Positions 35,979 to 45,454 of a stretch of DNA of 64,000 nucleotides are shown piece by piece. The stretch covers positions 4,361,206-4,425,205 of the forward strand of contig NZ_CP018477.1 of NCBI RefSeq assembly GCF_002277955.1. The letters run 5' to 3'. The notes beneath the pieces are model-generated. The model did no database searches. It saw nothing but the letters and a program-made list of their open reading frames with translations, and was not told where the DNA came from. Position numbers and translations under genes: made by a program. Source of the stretch: Thermogutta terrifontis (GTDB taxonomy: Bacteria > Planctomycetota > Planctomycetia > Pirellulales > Thermoguttaceae). Each line of letters opens with the position of its first letter. Position 1 is the stretch's first letter.

Positions 35979-36617
35979 ATGGACCGGTTAACGGTCCGGC
36001 AACGAGTGCGCATTCGCTTCTCCAAAACGGGAGATTTGCGATTTATCGGCCACCACGACCTGGTGCGAACTCTGGAGCGACTGTTCCGGCGGGCAGGACT
36101 TCCGCTTGCTTTCAGCCAGGGGTACCATCCAAAACCGAAGATCAGTTTCCCTCTGGCGCTTGCCCTCGGATTGGAAGGGCGCAACGAAGTTCTCGAACTT
36201 GAGCTGACCGAGGCTTTGTCCGCCGACGAGATTCTCGCCCGCCTTCAGCAAGCAACTGTTCCAGGGTTGGCGTTTCATCGCGTCGAGCTTGTTCCACCCG
36301 GGACCCGCACAGCGCAGGTTTCCCGCGTGACTTACGAAATTCAGGTACCTTTGGACCGAGAAGAAAAGGTTCGAAGCCGGCTTGACGCGATCGGTGCCCA
36401 CTCCCGCGTGGACATGACGCAGCAGGGCCAGGCCGTCGAACGCAATCTCCTCGATCATCTCCTGGAGTGGAGTCTTACCGACGGCCGGCTGAGTTTCACT
36501 CTCCGTGTCGATCCCCGCGGATCTCTCCATCCTCGGGAAGTGCTTCGGATGCTGGAGCTTGACGATCTCGAAGCGCAGGGGATTCCTCTTGTGCGCAGCC
36601 GGGTGGAGGTGGTCTGA
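35979..36617 (+). CDS. DUF2344 / TIGR03936-type protein (radical-SAM-linked)
   Basis: The 212-residue protein contains RVRIRFSKTGDLRFIGHHDL, LERLFRRAGLPLAFSQGYHPKP and ISFPLALALGLEGRNEVLELEL, the signature of the TIGR03936 family. In many genomes this domain is encoded next to, or fused with, a B12-binding radical SAM protein and beside the ribonuclease E/G gene, and is thought to act in RNA modification or processing. Here the ribonuclease follows after 99 bases, but no radical SAM gene is adjacent. The ATG at 35979 matches the family start. Confidence 0.85.
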   Translation: MDRLTVRQRVRIRFSKTGDLRFIGHHDLVRTLERLFRRAGLPLAFSQGYHPKPKISFPLALALGLEGRNEVLELELTEALSADEILARLQQATVPGLAFHRVELVPPGTRTAQVSRVTYEIQVPLDREEKVRSRLDAIGAHSRVDMTQQGQAVERNLLDHLLEWSLTDGRLSFTLRVDPRGSLHPREVLRMLELDDLEAQGIPLVRSRVEVV

Positions 36618-36716
36618 TGACGAACGCGAAGGGGATCTCACAGGACTGGACGTTCAGCACCGGCCGAGGTCTCCCGATGCGCACTCGCCTCCAGCGCCGC
36701 AAAGGATGGCGAGTTT

Positions 36717-38321
36717 ATGAAGCAGGAAATGTTGATCAATGCTGCCCAGCCCGAGGAATGTCGAATTGCCATTGTAGAAGACGGCGTCCTGGAAGAGCTT
36801 TACATCGAACGTGCTGACCAGGAAAGCTACGTCGGCAACATCTACAAGGGAATCGTCGTCAATCTCGAGCCGAGCATTCAAGCGGCGTTTGTGGATTTTG
36901 GAATCGGTCGGAATGGGTTCCTGCACGTCAGCGATGTGGAACCCCAGTATTTCCGTCAGGCCGGATATGACCCGGACGAACTTGGCGATTTGCCGCCCCC
37001 TGCGTCGGGAGTTCTCAACGGCCTGGATGGTGAAACCACTCGCCCTGCTCGAAATCGCCGGAATAATATTCGGCCCAGGGTTCGTCCCCCCATTCAAAGC
37101 ATCTTCCGCCGCGGCGATGAGGTGATCGTTCAGGTGATCAAAGAGGGCATCGGCAACAAAGGGCCGACGCTCTCCACTTATATCAGCATTCCGGGACGTT
37201 ATCTCGTCCTGATGCCTGCCTTAGGTCGGGTGGGAATTTCCCGCAAAATCGAAGACGAGGCCACACGCCGCCGGCTCCGCGAAATCATGCATCAGCTCGA
37301 TTTGCCCAAAGGATTGGGGTTCATCGTCCGCACGGCGGGAGCCGACCGCACCAGAAAAGAGCTTTCCCGCGACCTCGCCTATCTCCTCCGCCTCTGGAAG
37401 GTGATCGTGCGGCGGATCAAAAAGCTGGAAGCACCGGTGGACATCTACCAGGAAAGCGACATGATCATCCGCACCATTCGCGATATCTTCAGTGCGGAGG
37501 TGGGAACCATCATCATCGACGAGCCGAAAACATACGAGCGGGCGAAGGAATTCCTGGAAATGGTCATGCCCCGGTATGTGGACCGGCTCAAATATTACGA
37601 CGGAAAGGAACCCCTCTTCCATAAGTACGGTTTGGAAAAAGAGATAAGTATCATCCATCAGCGTGAAGTGCCGCTGTCTCCCGGTGGATCCATCGTCATC
37701 GATCAGACCGAAGCTCTGGTGGCGATCGATGTCAATAGCGGCAATTTCCGGGTGGATGACTCGGCCGAAGAAACCGCGTTCCAGATCAATCTCATCGCCG
37801 CCAAGGAAATTGCCCGGCAAATTCGCCTGCGTGATCTGGGGGGTGTCATCGTCAACGATTTTATTGACATGCGAAAAGAGAAACATCGCCGAGCGGTCGA
37901 GAGGGCACTGCGGGAGGCGATGCGCCGCGATCGCGCAAGGACCAAAATCCTCCGCACCAGTCCATTCGGTTTGATCGAGATGACGCGCCAGCGGATTCGC
38001 CCCAGTTTGAAAAGGACCCTTTACCGGGATTGTCCTCTGTGTAAAGGGGCCGGTTGGGTCAAAACCGTGGAGACGATGGCCATCGAAACGATGCGGCAAC
38101 TTCTCCTGGCGGTACTTGTGGATCGCGTGGCCAAGATTACAGTGACCGTTCATGAAGAAGTTGCTGAATATCTCAATAATAATAAACGGCGTTTCATTAC
38201 TGACTTGGAAACAAAAAATAACGTGACGATTCGAGTGGCGGGTGAAAAACACGTTTCGCCCGAGCATTTGGTCATTGAATGCCGGGATAAGGAAGATCGA
38301 ATTTTGGCAATGCCGAAGTGA
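36717..38321 (+). CDS. Ribonuclease E/G family endoribonuclease
   Basis: A 534-residue Rne/Rng protein for RNA processing and decay. The N-terminal S1 domain (YVGNIYKGIVVNLEPSIQAA, FVDFGIGRNGFLHVSD) contains a charged insertion at about 80-130. The RNase H-like/5' sensor region follows, then the DNase I-like domain with catalytic acidic residues (ALVAIDVNSGNFR, and IVNDFIDM). The zinc-link CPLCKGAGWVKTVET supports dimer/tetramer formation. There is no long RNase E scaffold tail, so it is RNase G-like in length. It is downstream of the DUF2344 gene in a conserved pairing. Confidence 0.95.
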   Translation: MKQEMLINAAQPEECRIAIVEDGVLEELYIERADQESYVGNIYKGIVVNLEPSIQAAFVDFGIGRNGFLHVSDVEPQYFRQAGYDPDELGDLPPPASGVLNGLDGETTRPARNRRNNIRPRVRPPIQSIFRRGDEVIVQVIKEGIGNKGPTLSTYISIPGRYLVLMPALGRVGISRKIEDEATRRRLREIMHQLDLPKGLGFIVRTAGADRTRKELSRDLAYLLRLWKVIVRRIKKLEAPVDIYQESDMIIRTIRDIFSAEVGTIIIDEPKTYERAKEFLEMVMPRYVDRLKYYDGKEPLFHKYGLEKEISIIHQREVPLSPGGSIVIDQTEALVAIDVNSGNFRVDDSAEETAFQINLIAAKEIARQIRLRDLGGVIVNDFIDMRKEKHRRAVERALREAMRRDRARTKILRTSPFGLIEMTRQRIRPSLKRTLYRDCPLCKGAGWVKTVETMAIETMRQLLLAVLVDRVAKITVTVHEEVAEYLNNNKRRFITDLETKNNVTIRVAGEKHVSPEHLVIECRDKEDRILAMPK

Positions 38322-38358
38322 GAGAAGTCTTTCGGCCGGGTTAGCCGCGGGGTCTCGG

Positions 38359-38721
38359 TCAGTCAAAAATCACGAGTGCCATGCCGCCATGAACTCTTAC
38401 GCATGGCGGGAGATGAGTAACCCGAAATTGGCAGGGCCAATCACTTGGCCGCGATAATAAGACCCCTATCCGAAAACCGAACTGCGTCCAGGGAATCACG
38501 CCAATGTTGAGGTTTTCGGATAGATTCTTATTCTCCGACGTCACCCTGCCGAGGGCGTCGTAGATGAGATGGTTGACCACGGTAGTCATGTCGCTCCCCG
38601 GATCATACTTGGCGATGTCCCGAACCGTGTTCAAGTGGTCCGTCAGCGTCCACTGTACGGTTTCATCAGCCCCATTGTCAACATTTTCCTCAGCCAAAAT
38701 CTGGTCCACCGCCGGGCCTTC
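38359..38721 (-). pseudogene. RHS core fragment ending in a miniature element
   Basis: The frame starts abruptly at EGPAVDQILAEEN and continues TVQWTLTDHLNTVRDIAKYD, LIYDALGRVTSE. At this point a TA-flanked palindromic element (38460-38528) enters, and RHS homology does not resume. The FTGRPFDSD to DPIGF part and any tip are missing; the frame runs into unrelated codons and stops at 38359. No start codon is evident. This is the last, truncated member of the array and converges with the ribonuclease gene. Confidence 0.75.
38460..38528. mobile_element. TA-flanked miniature inverted-repeat element, copy 1
   Basis: A 69-base unit between TA dinucleotides with inverted ends CTATCCGAAAACC/GGTTTTCGGATAG. 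It is nearly identical to the unit at 48298-48364. It lies exactly at the point where RHS homology of the 38359-38721 fragment ends, so it was present at, or caused, the truncation. Its ends do not match the IS at 45455-46694. Confidence 0.6.
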
Positions 38722-38799
38722 CAAATGTGACAGGGCGAATGGACCCTCACTGTGTCCTTATCTGCACGAATGCTGGAAGGGCCTTGGAGCAATGTCCCC

Positions 38800-40110
38800 T
38801 CATTGTCGTTTTGTTTCCAGCAAGCCGACGGCAACACCCAACGATAGTAGCGTCTTCTGGCGGGCTGGGCGATCCTCCTGGACTAGTCCCTCGATAAAGT
38901 CTATTCTGCCCACCAACGCACAACTCGCACCTAAAGCTAGCCATGCTTCGCCGGTCGATGACAAATCCCCTGCCTCTTTACGTAGTATAGACGTTTCCAA
39001 GTTTTCAATGAAATGAATGGCCTCTTGGACGCAACCCGCCCTCGCGAGGACAGAAACCATCAACGGAAGTATCGTGAAGCTCGCCAAGCCTTGATCGAAC
39101 TGCGAACCCTGCATTACTAGCCGAAACGTTTTCATAGCCAAGCTGTGCGCCTTCTGCGTGTCTCCGAGTTCTAAGAAAAGATCGGCTAGTAAGCAGTAGT
39201 CAACTGCGTTGGCAAATTCAAGCCTTTCAGATCGCGAATCCAGGAATCGCAAAAGCTCTTCGGCTGCAACCCTGCTTCCAACGGTGTCGCCTGCCTCCAA
39301 TCTTCTCCAGGCAACCTCTAGACTGGGCACTGGTTTCTCGTTTTCCGATTGGTTTGGCTGTGTTTGTTCTTCTTTGTCTTGCGCCGGCGCTTCCGCGAAG
39401 GCAACGACCGCGCCTCTCAAACTGTTCAAGAAACCGGGTCTTGGCGCCTCCTTGCGTCCATGACGACGGCATTCTGCAATCACTTGCTCTACCCGAGCAA
39501 TTTCAATAGGATCGGCCTTTCCCAAATCCCTTGCAATGCGCAGCGTCTTTTCTGCCGCAGCATAATGCCCGGCCTTGGCTCCATATTCCGCCGCGCGAAG
39601 CAACACCGAAGCACGGGCACGCTCATCCGCAATCTTTCGCGCCGCGCCCAGCGTCGCTTCAAGGTCGCCTCGAATCATCCGGAATAGTGCTATAAGACGC
39701 AACGCCCGAGTTCGAGGACTGTCCGCGAAGCGAGAATCCGATTCTCGCTTGGGACCAACTTCTATACCGTCGGAAAGAGTTTCTGCTAATCGCTCTGCAA
39801 GGTCCACGTGTCCATGAGACGCAAGCGCTCCGCACAGCAAGATGATCCCGTCGGCTTTGGCAGCCGCTTCATTCACGCGCGAAATAACATTGAAGGCAGT
39901 ACGGAATTGCTGCAACTGAACGTAGGCATTTGCGAATAGAACCGCATTTTCTGCTCGCTCGTCCTCGGTCAATTGGTCGTACCACGTCCGAGAACGATCC
40001 ACCCACCGTCTTAGGTTAAGGTCCTCCACGGGCTCGTCGCATAAGAAGGTGGCCTCATGCGTGTCACACATTGCAACCAAGCAAAACACTATTGGCAACC
40101 ACAGACTCAT
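38800..40110 (-). CDS. Exported helical-repeat (TPR-like) protein, partner gene of an RHS tip
   Basis: A 436-residue protein with a signal peptide (LWLPIVFCLVAMC). The body is a helical solenoid of TPR type (for example AENAVLFANAYVQLQQFRTAF, GHVDLAERLAETL, GHYAAAEKTLRIARDLGKAD, YCLLADLFLELGDTQKAHSLAMKTF), with a polar Gln/Glu-rich linker near 225-245. It starts 169 bases after the RHS tip gene at 40280 and is followed by another RHS fragment, the pattern repeated throughout this island. It may be an immunity or accessory protein of the upstream tip; TPR proteins are not classical immunity proteins, so this is inference from position. Confidence 0.65.
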   Translation of the reverse strand: MSLWLPIVFCLVAMCDTHEATFLCDEPVEDLNLRRWVDRSRTWYDQLTEDERAENAVLFANAYVQLQQFRTAFNVISRVNEAAAKADGIILLCGALASHGHVDLAERLAETLSDGIEVGPKRESDSRFADSPRTRALRLIALFRMIRGDLEATLGAARKIADERARASVLLRAAEYGAKAGHYAAAEKTLRIARDLGKADPIEIARVEQVIAECRRHGRKEAPRPGFLNSLRGAVVAFAEAPAQDKEEQTQPNQSENEKPVPSLEVAWRRLEAGDTVGSRVAAEELLRFLDSRSERLEFANAVDYCLLADLFLELGDTQKAHSLAMKTFRLVMQGSQFDQGLASFTILPLMVSVLARAGCVQEAIHFIENLETSILRKEAGDLSSTGEAWLALGASCALVGRIDFIEGLVQEDRPARQKTLLSLGVAVGLLETKRQ

Positions 40111-40279
40111 GAGGAAGGCCTCCCAATCGTACCAGACGTAAATGCGTGATTTATCGCCGAAAACATAGTCGCGTCATGGAATTTTATCACCACCACATAA
40201 TCCCTGTTGACGACTTTGCGAGTACCGCCCGAACGAACTTTTATCAAAAGGTTCTATTCAAGCGTGCGTGTCTGCAGCT

Positions 40280-41266
40280 TCACCCCCGCCATGGCTTTCC
40301 GATGTTCCTTCGAGCAAGGTCGGCGCACGCTTCGGACACCCTCCTTGCAAATCTGCAGAAAAGCGCGGAGGAGGAGCTACCTCCAGACCGAATCGCCAGA
40401 TCCAGAGCGCATCGGTCGCCTAAAGTGCGATCTGACGCATCCCCAGCGGCGATATCTGGGCACATTCTTCCGTCACCGCGATGTGCAGCAAGGATCGCTT
40501 CAACGGCGCGCTTGTACCATCGAGCGCAATCTGTCTGCGGCTGAAACTCATTGAGTGCCCGCAGGAACTTAGACAATTGCTCTTGCAGCACGTTACTCGG
40601 TAGATCGAGCAAAACGGTGAGGCTTCCCGGCTTGGTGGGATCAGCAACCTCTTTAAGCAAGTCTTTCACCGTGTTGGCCGCCTCGATTGCGTCCAGAAAT
40701 GTTGTGTTTGGGTCGCTAGAGTGCTCGTCGCCTTTTCCTGAAGGGTCAGTTGACATGATCGGGCTATTCTTGACATACCGATACAAATTCCCATCACCAC
40801 CAGCGAAGCCGATCGGGTCCTCGCTCAGCCAGCGGCCGACGTGGGCATCGTACCAGCGGTTGAGATTGTTTTGAAGGTCCGTGTCACTATCGAATGGTCT
40901 ACTGGTGAATAAAAAGAGACTATCAATCGTCGGATTACTTTCCGACGTGACCCGGCCAAAAGCGTCATAAGTGAGGTGATTGACCACGGTGGTCATGTCG
41001 CTGCCCGGATCATACTTGGCGACGTCCCGGACCGTGTTCAGGTGGTCCGTCAGCGTCCACTGTACAAGGTCGGCCGTGCCGCCGTCAACGGTCTCCTCGG
41101 CCAGGATCTGATCCACCGCCGGGCCCCAAAATACCGCTGGCGGAGGTGGCCGATCTGAGGGTGCTCGAAGCTGCTCGCCAAACAGCCCGGCACGTGCGTT
41201 CATCGGGGTTGGTTGGGTAAGTGATCGTTTTGGCCGGCGCCTCCTGAACCGCGCTTTTTCTGACAA
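40280..41266 (-). CDS. Orphan RHS core with variable tip
   Basis: RHS homology begins at WGPAVDQILAEE (about 41128) and includes TLTDHLNTVRDVAKYD, FLFTSRPFDSD, NRWYDAHVGRWLSEDPIGF and NLYRYVKNSPIMSTDPSG. A tip of about 170 residues follows, mostly helical, with four cysteines (for example QTDCARWYKRAVEAILAAH, RRVSEACADLARR). The frame is open further upstream to a TTG at 41266, which overlaps the end of the preceding gene by 67 bases; that N-terminal part has no RHS similarity and is probably not native. The downstream partner is the TPR-like protein. Confidence 0.65.
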   Translation of the reverse strand: MSEKARFRRRRPKRSLTQPTPMNARAGLFGEQLRAPSDRPPPPAVFWGPAVDQILAEETVDGGTADLVQWTLTDHLNTVRDVAKYDPGSDMTTVVNHLTYDAFGRVTSESNPTIDSLFLFTSRPFDSDTDLQNNLNRWYDAHVGRWLSEDPIGFAGGDGNLYRYVKNSPIMSTDPSGKGDEHSSDPNTTFLDAIEAANTVKDLLKEVADPTKPGSLTVLLDLPSNVLQEQLSKFLRALNEFQPQTDCARWYKRAVEAILAAHRGDGRMCPDIAAGDASDRTLGDRCALDLAIRSGGSSSSALFCRFARRVSEACADLARRNIGKPWRG

Positions 41267-42189
41267 GTCTCGTTGGCGTCATTGCTCCCTGAGGCCCCAT
41301 TTCCCTCCCTCGGTGGAGCAGCACGACCGTTCGTGAAACGTGAGCCGGGGTGGCGTAACCCCTTCGGCGGAACCACCGTCCCGTCCATCAGTACTACAAC
41401 ATTGAGAATGGAGGGCAAGCCCCCCAATGCTCCGCCTGGCCTACCCCAATACTCGATGACCCAATACCACCGATCACCCGCGCGCGGCACGAGGCTGATG
41501 CCTTCCAGGGACCATAGCGTGTCTCTGTCGGCAGAAGACCTGAGCAGTCTCGCCTTCTCCCGCTCGGCCAGGGCAAGTGCCTTTCTGGCCGACAGGGGCG
41601 GATTCGCTTCATTCGGTCGCCACGGCGGACTGCGCCGAAGCATTTCGCAGGATATCGTGGTGACAAAGTCCCGGCCATTAAACGAGCTGTACACCTTTTC
41701 TCTTACCGGCAATGACGGAGTGCCCGGTCTTGTTGCCCAATAGATCGACGGCGACTCGTCATCCCGTATACCATACTCCCTGGGCTGAACGAGCGTCCCA
41801 TCCAGCAGCACCGCAAGCGTGAGCCCATACAGCTCGTCGCGGTCATAGTGGACCTTATAGGAAATTTCCCAATACCAGTGGTCCTCCCAGGGCCTAAGCC
41901 TAACTTTATCCAGGTACCAAAAAATACCATGCTGTGGCGAGTCCTTGACCAGTCGGGACTTTTCCTTCTCCGCAAGTTTGAGTGCCTTTCTGGCCGGAAA
42001 AGGCGGATTCGGCTCGCTCTCACGCCAGGGGGGAGATCCGTCCAAAGCTTCCCAGGAAATCTCTGTGGAGAACACCCTTGTGTCCGGAGAGCAGTCCTCC
42101 CACGTTATAGCAGGGCCCGGCTCTACGTCAGGACAACGAGGCCCCAGAACAACCGCAATCGCGAAAAACAAATTTGAGACGACACGCAT
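41200..42189 (-). CDS. Exported two-fold repeat protein, partner gene of an RHS tip
   Basis: A 329-residue protein with a weak signal sequence (LFFAIAVVLG). The body is an internal duplication. Repeat 1 (about 38-150) and repeat 2 (about 170-275) share the order FxTxIS, SPPWRxxExNPP, ARKALxLAExEKxRL, a WxLxxxxLxP segment, WYWxIxY, and VVLMDGTxVxP. The pattern of a helix followed by a WYW strand and a final xDGT turn resembles tandem PepSY-like domains, at low certainty. The last 50 residues are polar and disordered. It starts 26 bases after the RHS tip gene at 42216, which suggests coupling and possibly immunity. Confidence 0.6.
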   Translation of the reverse strand: MRVVSNLFFAIAVVLGPRCPDVEPGPAITWEDCSPDTRVFSTEISWEALDGSPPWRESEPNPPFPARKALKLAEKEKSRLVKDSPQHGIFWYLDKVRLRPWEDHWYWEISYKVHYDRDELYGLTLAVLLDGTLVQPREYGIRDDESPSIYWATRPGTPSLPVREKVYSSFNGRDFVTTISCEMLRRSPPWRPNEANPPLSARKALALAEREKARLLRSSADRDTLWSLEGISLVPRAGDRWYWVIEYWGRPGGALGGLPSILNVVVLMDGTVVPPKGLRHPGSRFTNGRAAPPREGNGASGSNDANETCQKKRGSGGAGQNDHLPNQPR

Positions 42190-42215
42190 AAGACACTTTT
42201 TCAGCTACAAAGGCA

Positions 42216-43017
42216 TCACGCAATATTACCTGGCCATGGCTCCGGGAGCTCTCCAGCGAACAACATCTGCACAACACGTGTTGCGCCGGACGTTGTCCAT
42301 GTCGCTATGACTTTACGAACAAAGGTACCCGACCTCGGCTGAAGCCCCGCAAACGCGTTGGCGTTTCTTGTAGAACGCAACTCCCCCGCATGGGTCATCG
42401 GATTGTTGGGAACAAAGTCGGCCGGCAAGTTCGTGTATGGATAGAACGCGGCAAATCCTGTCATCACGATGGTGCCGCAAGTGTCTGGGAGGCCATTAGG
42501 CTGGCTGAATTCGTCATCGACAGCCACTCCCGGCCTGGTCACTGGGGATGGCTGACCTGGCCGCACTTCCCACGCTTCCCAATAGCCCCACCTTCCATCA
42601 TCCCGCGGATCGTGAATTCTGTTGCCGTTTGCATCCCTGACATCGAACTCAGCCGTGACATACTGTATAATCCAGCTTGTCGAGGGAAGGCCTGTGTGTT
42701 TTGGCGGCATGATGGGGCGAGGTTCTACAATCCAATTGATGACGGCCCTGAAGCCCCCCCATTTGCCTTCGTTTACCCGAGGCCGAGCTCCTACCCGGAG
42801 AGAATAATACCGGACGGGTTCCCATTCGGCTGCCCCTTCGCCGGTGGGATCGGGAATCGTCCCCGGGCTATTGCCGCAGTAAACATACAGGTTCACCCCA
42901 CCACCGAATTGGATCGGGTCTTCGCTCAGCCAGCGGCCGACACGGGCATCGTACCAGCGGTTGAGGTTGTTCTGCAGGCCAGTGTCGGCATCGAATGGCC
43001 GGGCCGCGAAGAACTTT
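42216..43017 (-). CDS. Orphan RHS core (variant type) with variable tip
   Basis: The fragment begins after an in-frame TGA at about 43018 with FFAARPFDADTGLQNNLNRW, then GRWLSEDPIQFGGGVNLYVYCG and NSPGTIPDPTG. PIQFGGGVNLYVYC differs from the PIGFAGGDGNLYRYV type of the other copies, so this core came from a different RHS lineage. The tip (about 200 residues) is rich in Trp, Pro and Arg and looks like a beta-rich globular domain; no family is recognised. There is no credible start codon. Its partner gene starts 26 bases downstream. Confidence 0.65.
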
Positions 43018-43127
43018 CAATCATCACTCATAGAATTGCTCAGACAGATAATCACTCCACATGACACTTCGTAGATAGACCGATGTCGCTTTTCAGTGTG
43101 CAAACAACGATGCAAAACCGATGGTGA

Positions 43128-43874
43128 CTATTCATCCGTGGTGTGATTAACCAGTGACAACACGACCGGATATTCAATAACCTGGTAACGAATAACTTGA
43201 CCAGCATCCCTCCCTTGATCCAGGCAAATCCAGCAATCTCCCATGGTGTTGACGATGTAATAATACCTGGCCTTCTGCGATGCATTCCGTGCGTCTCGCT
43301 TTGACTCATCGAGGAAGGCGAACCACTGCTCTTTTGGTGCATGTCGAGACTTTATTGCGAGATCCTCAATATATTGGCAAGGATCCCATTTTCTCTCAAC
43401 CATCCCCGTAGTCTTCCCTTCTCGAATTAGGGTCCTAAAGTCCACGTTGAGAATAGCTCGGTCCTCGAGGATCAAACAACAGTTAAACCGGGGGACAAGA
43501 TGCGAATACCCAAGGAAATAATCGAGGATGCTCATTTGTGCGGAATACTCGACTCCCTGAGATACATGATGGAAGGTAAGATTCCCCTGTTTGTCAGAGC
43601 GAAGAGGTTTACTAGGTAGAAAGTCAGTGACGGGATAACCCCACGATACCTGTCCTACTTCATCTACCACCCGTAACTCAACCCCTTCAACCGGGTTGCC
43701 GCGGCGGTCAAGGAATGTCATCCGCACTTCCACCGTGGGGTAGCTTCCCACAAATTCTGAAGGCAACTGGAGCACATACAGGCCTACACCCACCCCTAAC
43801 GCACCTAACAATACGCCACCAAAGACCCACAAGAGTTTCTGGCGAGAGCATCGCAACGCCAACATAGGGTACAA
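43128..43874 (-). CDS. Membrane-anchored partner protein of the metallopeptidase-like RHS tip
   Basis: A 248-residue protein with one N-terminal transmembrane helix (about 14-35; LLWVFGGVLLGALGVGVGLY). Next comes a beta-sandwich-like region (VEVRMTFLDRRGNPVEGVELRV, RSDKQGNLTFHHVSQG) resembling carboxypeptidase-regulatory-like domains, and then a mixed region with cysteines. It starts only 4 bases after the stop of the tip gene at 43879, so the two are translationally coupled. This spacing and the anchoring outside the cytoplasm fit an immunity role, but no homologue is recognised. Base composition is more AT-rich than the flanking housekeeping genes. Confidence 0.65.
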   Translation of the reverse strand: MYPMLALRCSRQKLLWVFGGVLLGALGVGVGLYVLQLPSEFVGSYPTVEVRMTFLDRRGNPVEGVELRVVDEVGQVSWGYPVTDFLPSKPLRSDKQGNLTFHHVSQGVEYSAQMSILDYFLGYSHLVPRFNCCLILEDRAILNVDFRTLIREGKTTGMVERKWDPCQYIEDLAIKSRHAPKEQWFAFLDESKRDARNASQKARYYYIVNTMGDCWICLDQGRDAGQVIRYQVIEYPVVLSLVNHTTDE

Positions 43875-43878
43875 CCTT

Positions 43879-44570
43879 TTATGGAGAAGATAGACTTCCG
43901 CACTTGCGCGCAGCGCGAGTCTTCATCCAATTGTACACAGGATTGCCTCGTAAACTGTGACCCGGTACCACCAGCCACATAATTGTGTGAGCATTCATCA
44001 GTTCGCCCTTTGAGTCATCATCGACTGTCCCATACATGTGCGTCAGTTCGTGGAACAGAATTCGGTCCTGCCAATCGACATCCCTCTCGAACCAAGTCGG
44101 ACGAATCCCCTGATTGAACGCAATGTACGGCCGAGGAAAACCGATAATGGAAAAAATGGGAAAAGTCGGTCCCTGAATCGCGTCGGAATCAGGATGCGAA
44201 GAGCTAAGATCATACCTAAAAAACCGGAGGACATCCTTCTTCGAGCGAATCCCGTTCAACACTCTAGCCAACACGTTCCGGAGGGCTTGCAGTTCTCTAC
44301 CAAGCTCGCAACGCATGCATTGGGACAGACTGCTCATCTCCAAATCAATTTCCTTAATCACAAGGGGCAATCGGAAGGCGATTCGATCCAGAGACTGCAT
44401 CACCATGGATCGAAATCCATCCGGCCATTCATAACCTGCCCATTCTCCCCACACGATTAAGTACAAGCCATTTGGGTCTATTCCATATGATGCACGATTT
44501 CCCACATACCGATACAAATTCCCGTCGCCACCGGCAAAGCCGATCGGGTCCGCGCTCAGCCAGCGGCCGA
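43879..44570 (-). CDS. Orphan RHS tip with zinc-metallopeptidase motif (HExxHxxGxxD)
   Basis: Only 66 bases of RHS core remain (VGRWLSADPIGFAGGDG, NLYRYVGN, then DPNGLY). The tip of about 190 residues carries HELTHMYGTVD at about 44052-44020, which fits HExxHxxGxxD: two His and one Asp zinc ligands plus the catalytic Glu, as in snapalysin-type metzincins. A Met follows in NAHTIMW. An N-terminal helical region has a Cys pair (SQCMRCELG). Metallopeptidase domains are known among polymorphic toxin tips. There is no start codon in RHS context. The membrane-anchored partner follows after 4 bases. Confidence 0.7.
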
Positions 44571-45454
44571 CTTTTTATGCTTCCACGACCCCGCGACAGT
44601 ACCCTGCGATCATGTCCGACAACTCACGATCACAGTTGTCTCTGCGTGTGGCACATAGGTGCCCCGTTTTAAAGAATACCTTTATTCGGTAACTCATCCC
44701 TGCACAATTTAGTGTAATGTGTGCTCTATATTCGGCATTGCAGATTTATTAGCCATACTCGCGGGATACATCACCCATTGGCGATTCTTGCGGATCCAGA
44801 CAACCTTGAGCGGCACACGGAAAACGACCACGCGATCGCAACAACCGAAACGCGTGTCGCCGGGACATCGGCAGAATAGCTCCAACTCCATCGTTTCCAC
44901 TTCAGCCCGCGGTATCCAATCCACCGAGGCCTCGAACCGCAGGGGGAGTGCGAGATGTCCTCGTGGCTCAACATCCTTCCATACAAAGGCGGGACCTAGC
45001 AATAATCTTGCGTAAAACACAGCATCTGAACCTAACATGTTGTCAATTATACAGAACAAATCGCGACGTTTGTCATATAGTCTACTGTCATACTTCGCGA
45101 TACCATGGAGCGTGGCCATGACAAGCAACTCGGACAACCATACCCGGCAAGGTGTTGGAGACTGATTTTCGAGAATGACCACACCAGAAAGCTTGCATTT
45201 CTGGTGCATTTCATCAAATTCACCAGTAAGCCAAATCAGAGACCCTTTAAGCCTTTGTTTGGATTCCTTGTTTCGAACTCGCTCGTCTGCCCGCTTGGCT
45301 ATCCATCGTTCAAACATCTCGATGTTGACTTTAGTTCCCCTACCTGTAACCCGATCAGGATGCAGTGATTTCATCGTGTCGAGATACGACAGAACGCAGT
45401 CAGTAACTCTCGTATTGTCAAGAAGCAGCATCTCCAGCCGATCGTGGTGAGCTA

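Noticed and set aside
37221-38366. 381-codon minus-strand frame
   Set aside because: Antisense of the ribonuclease G/E gene, whose domains and zinc-link motif are on the plus strand.
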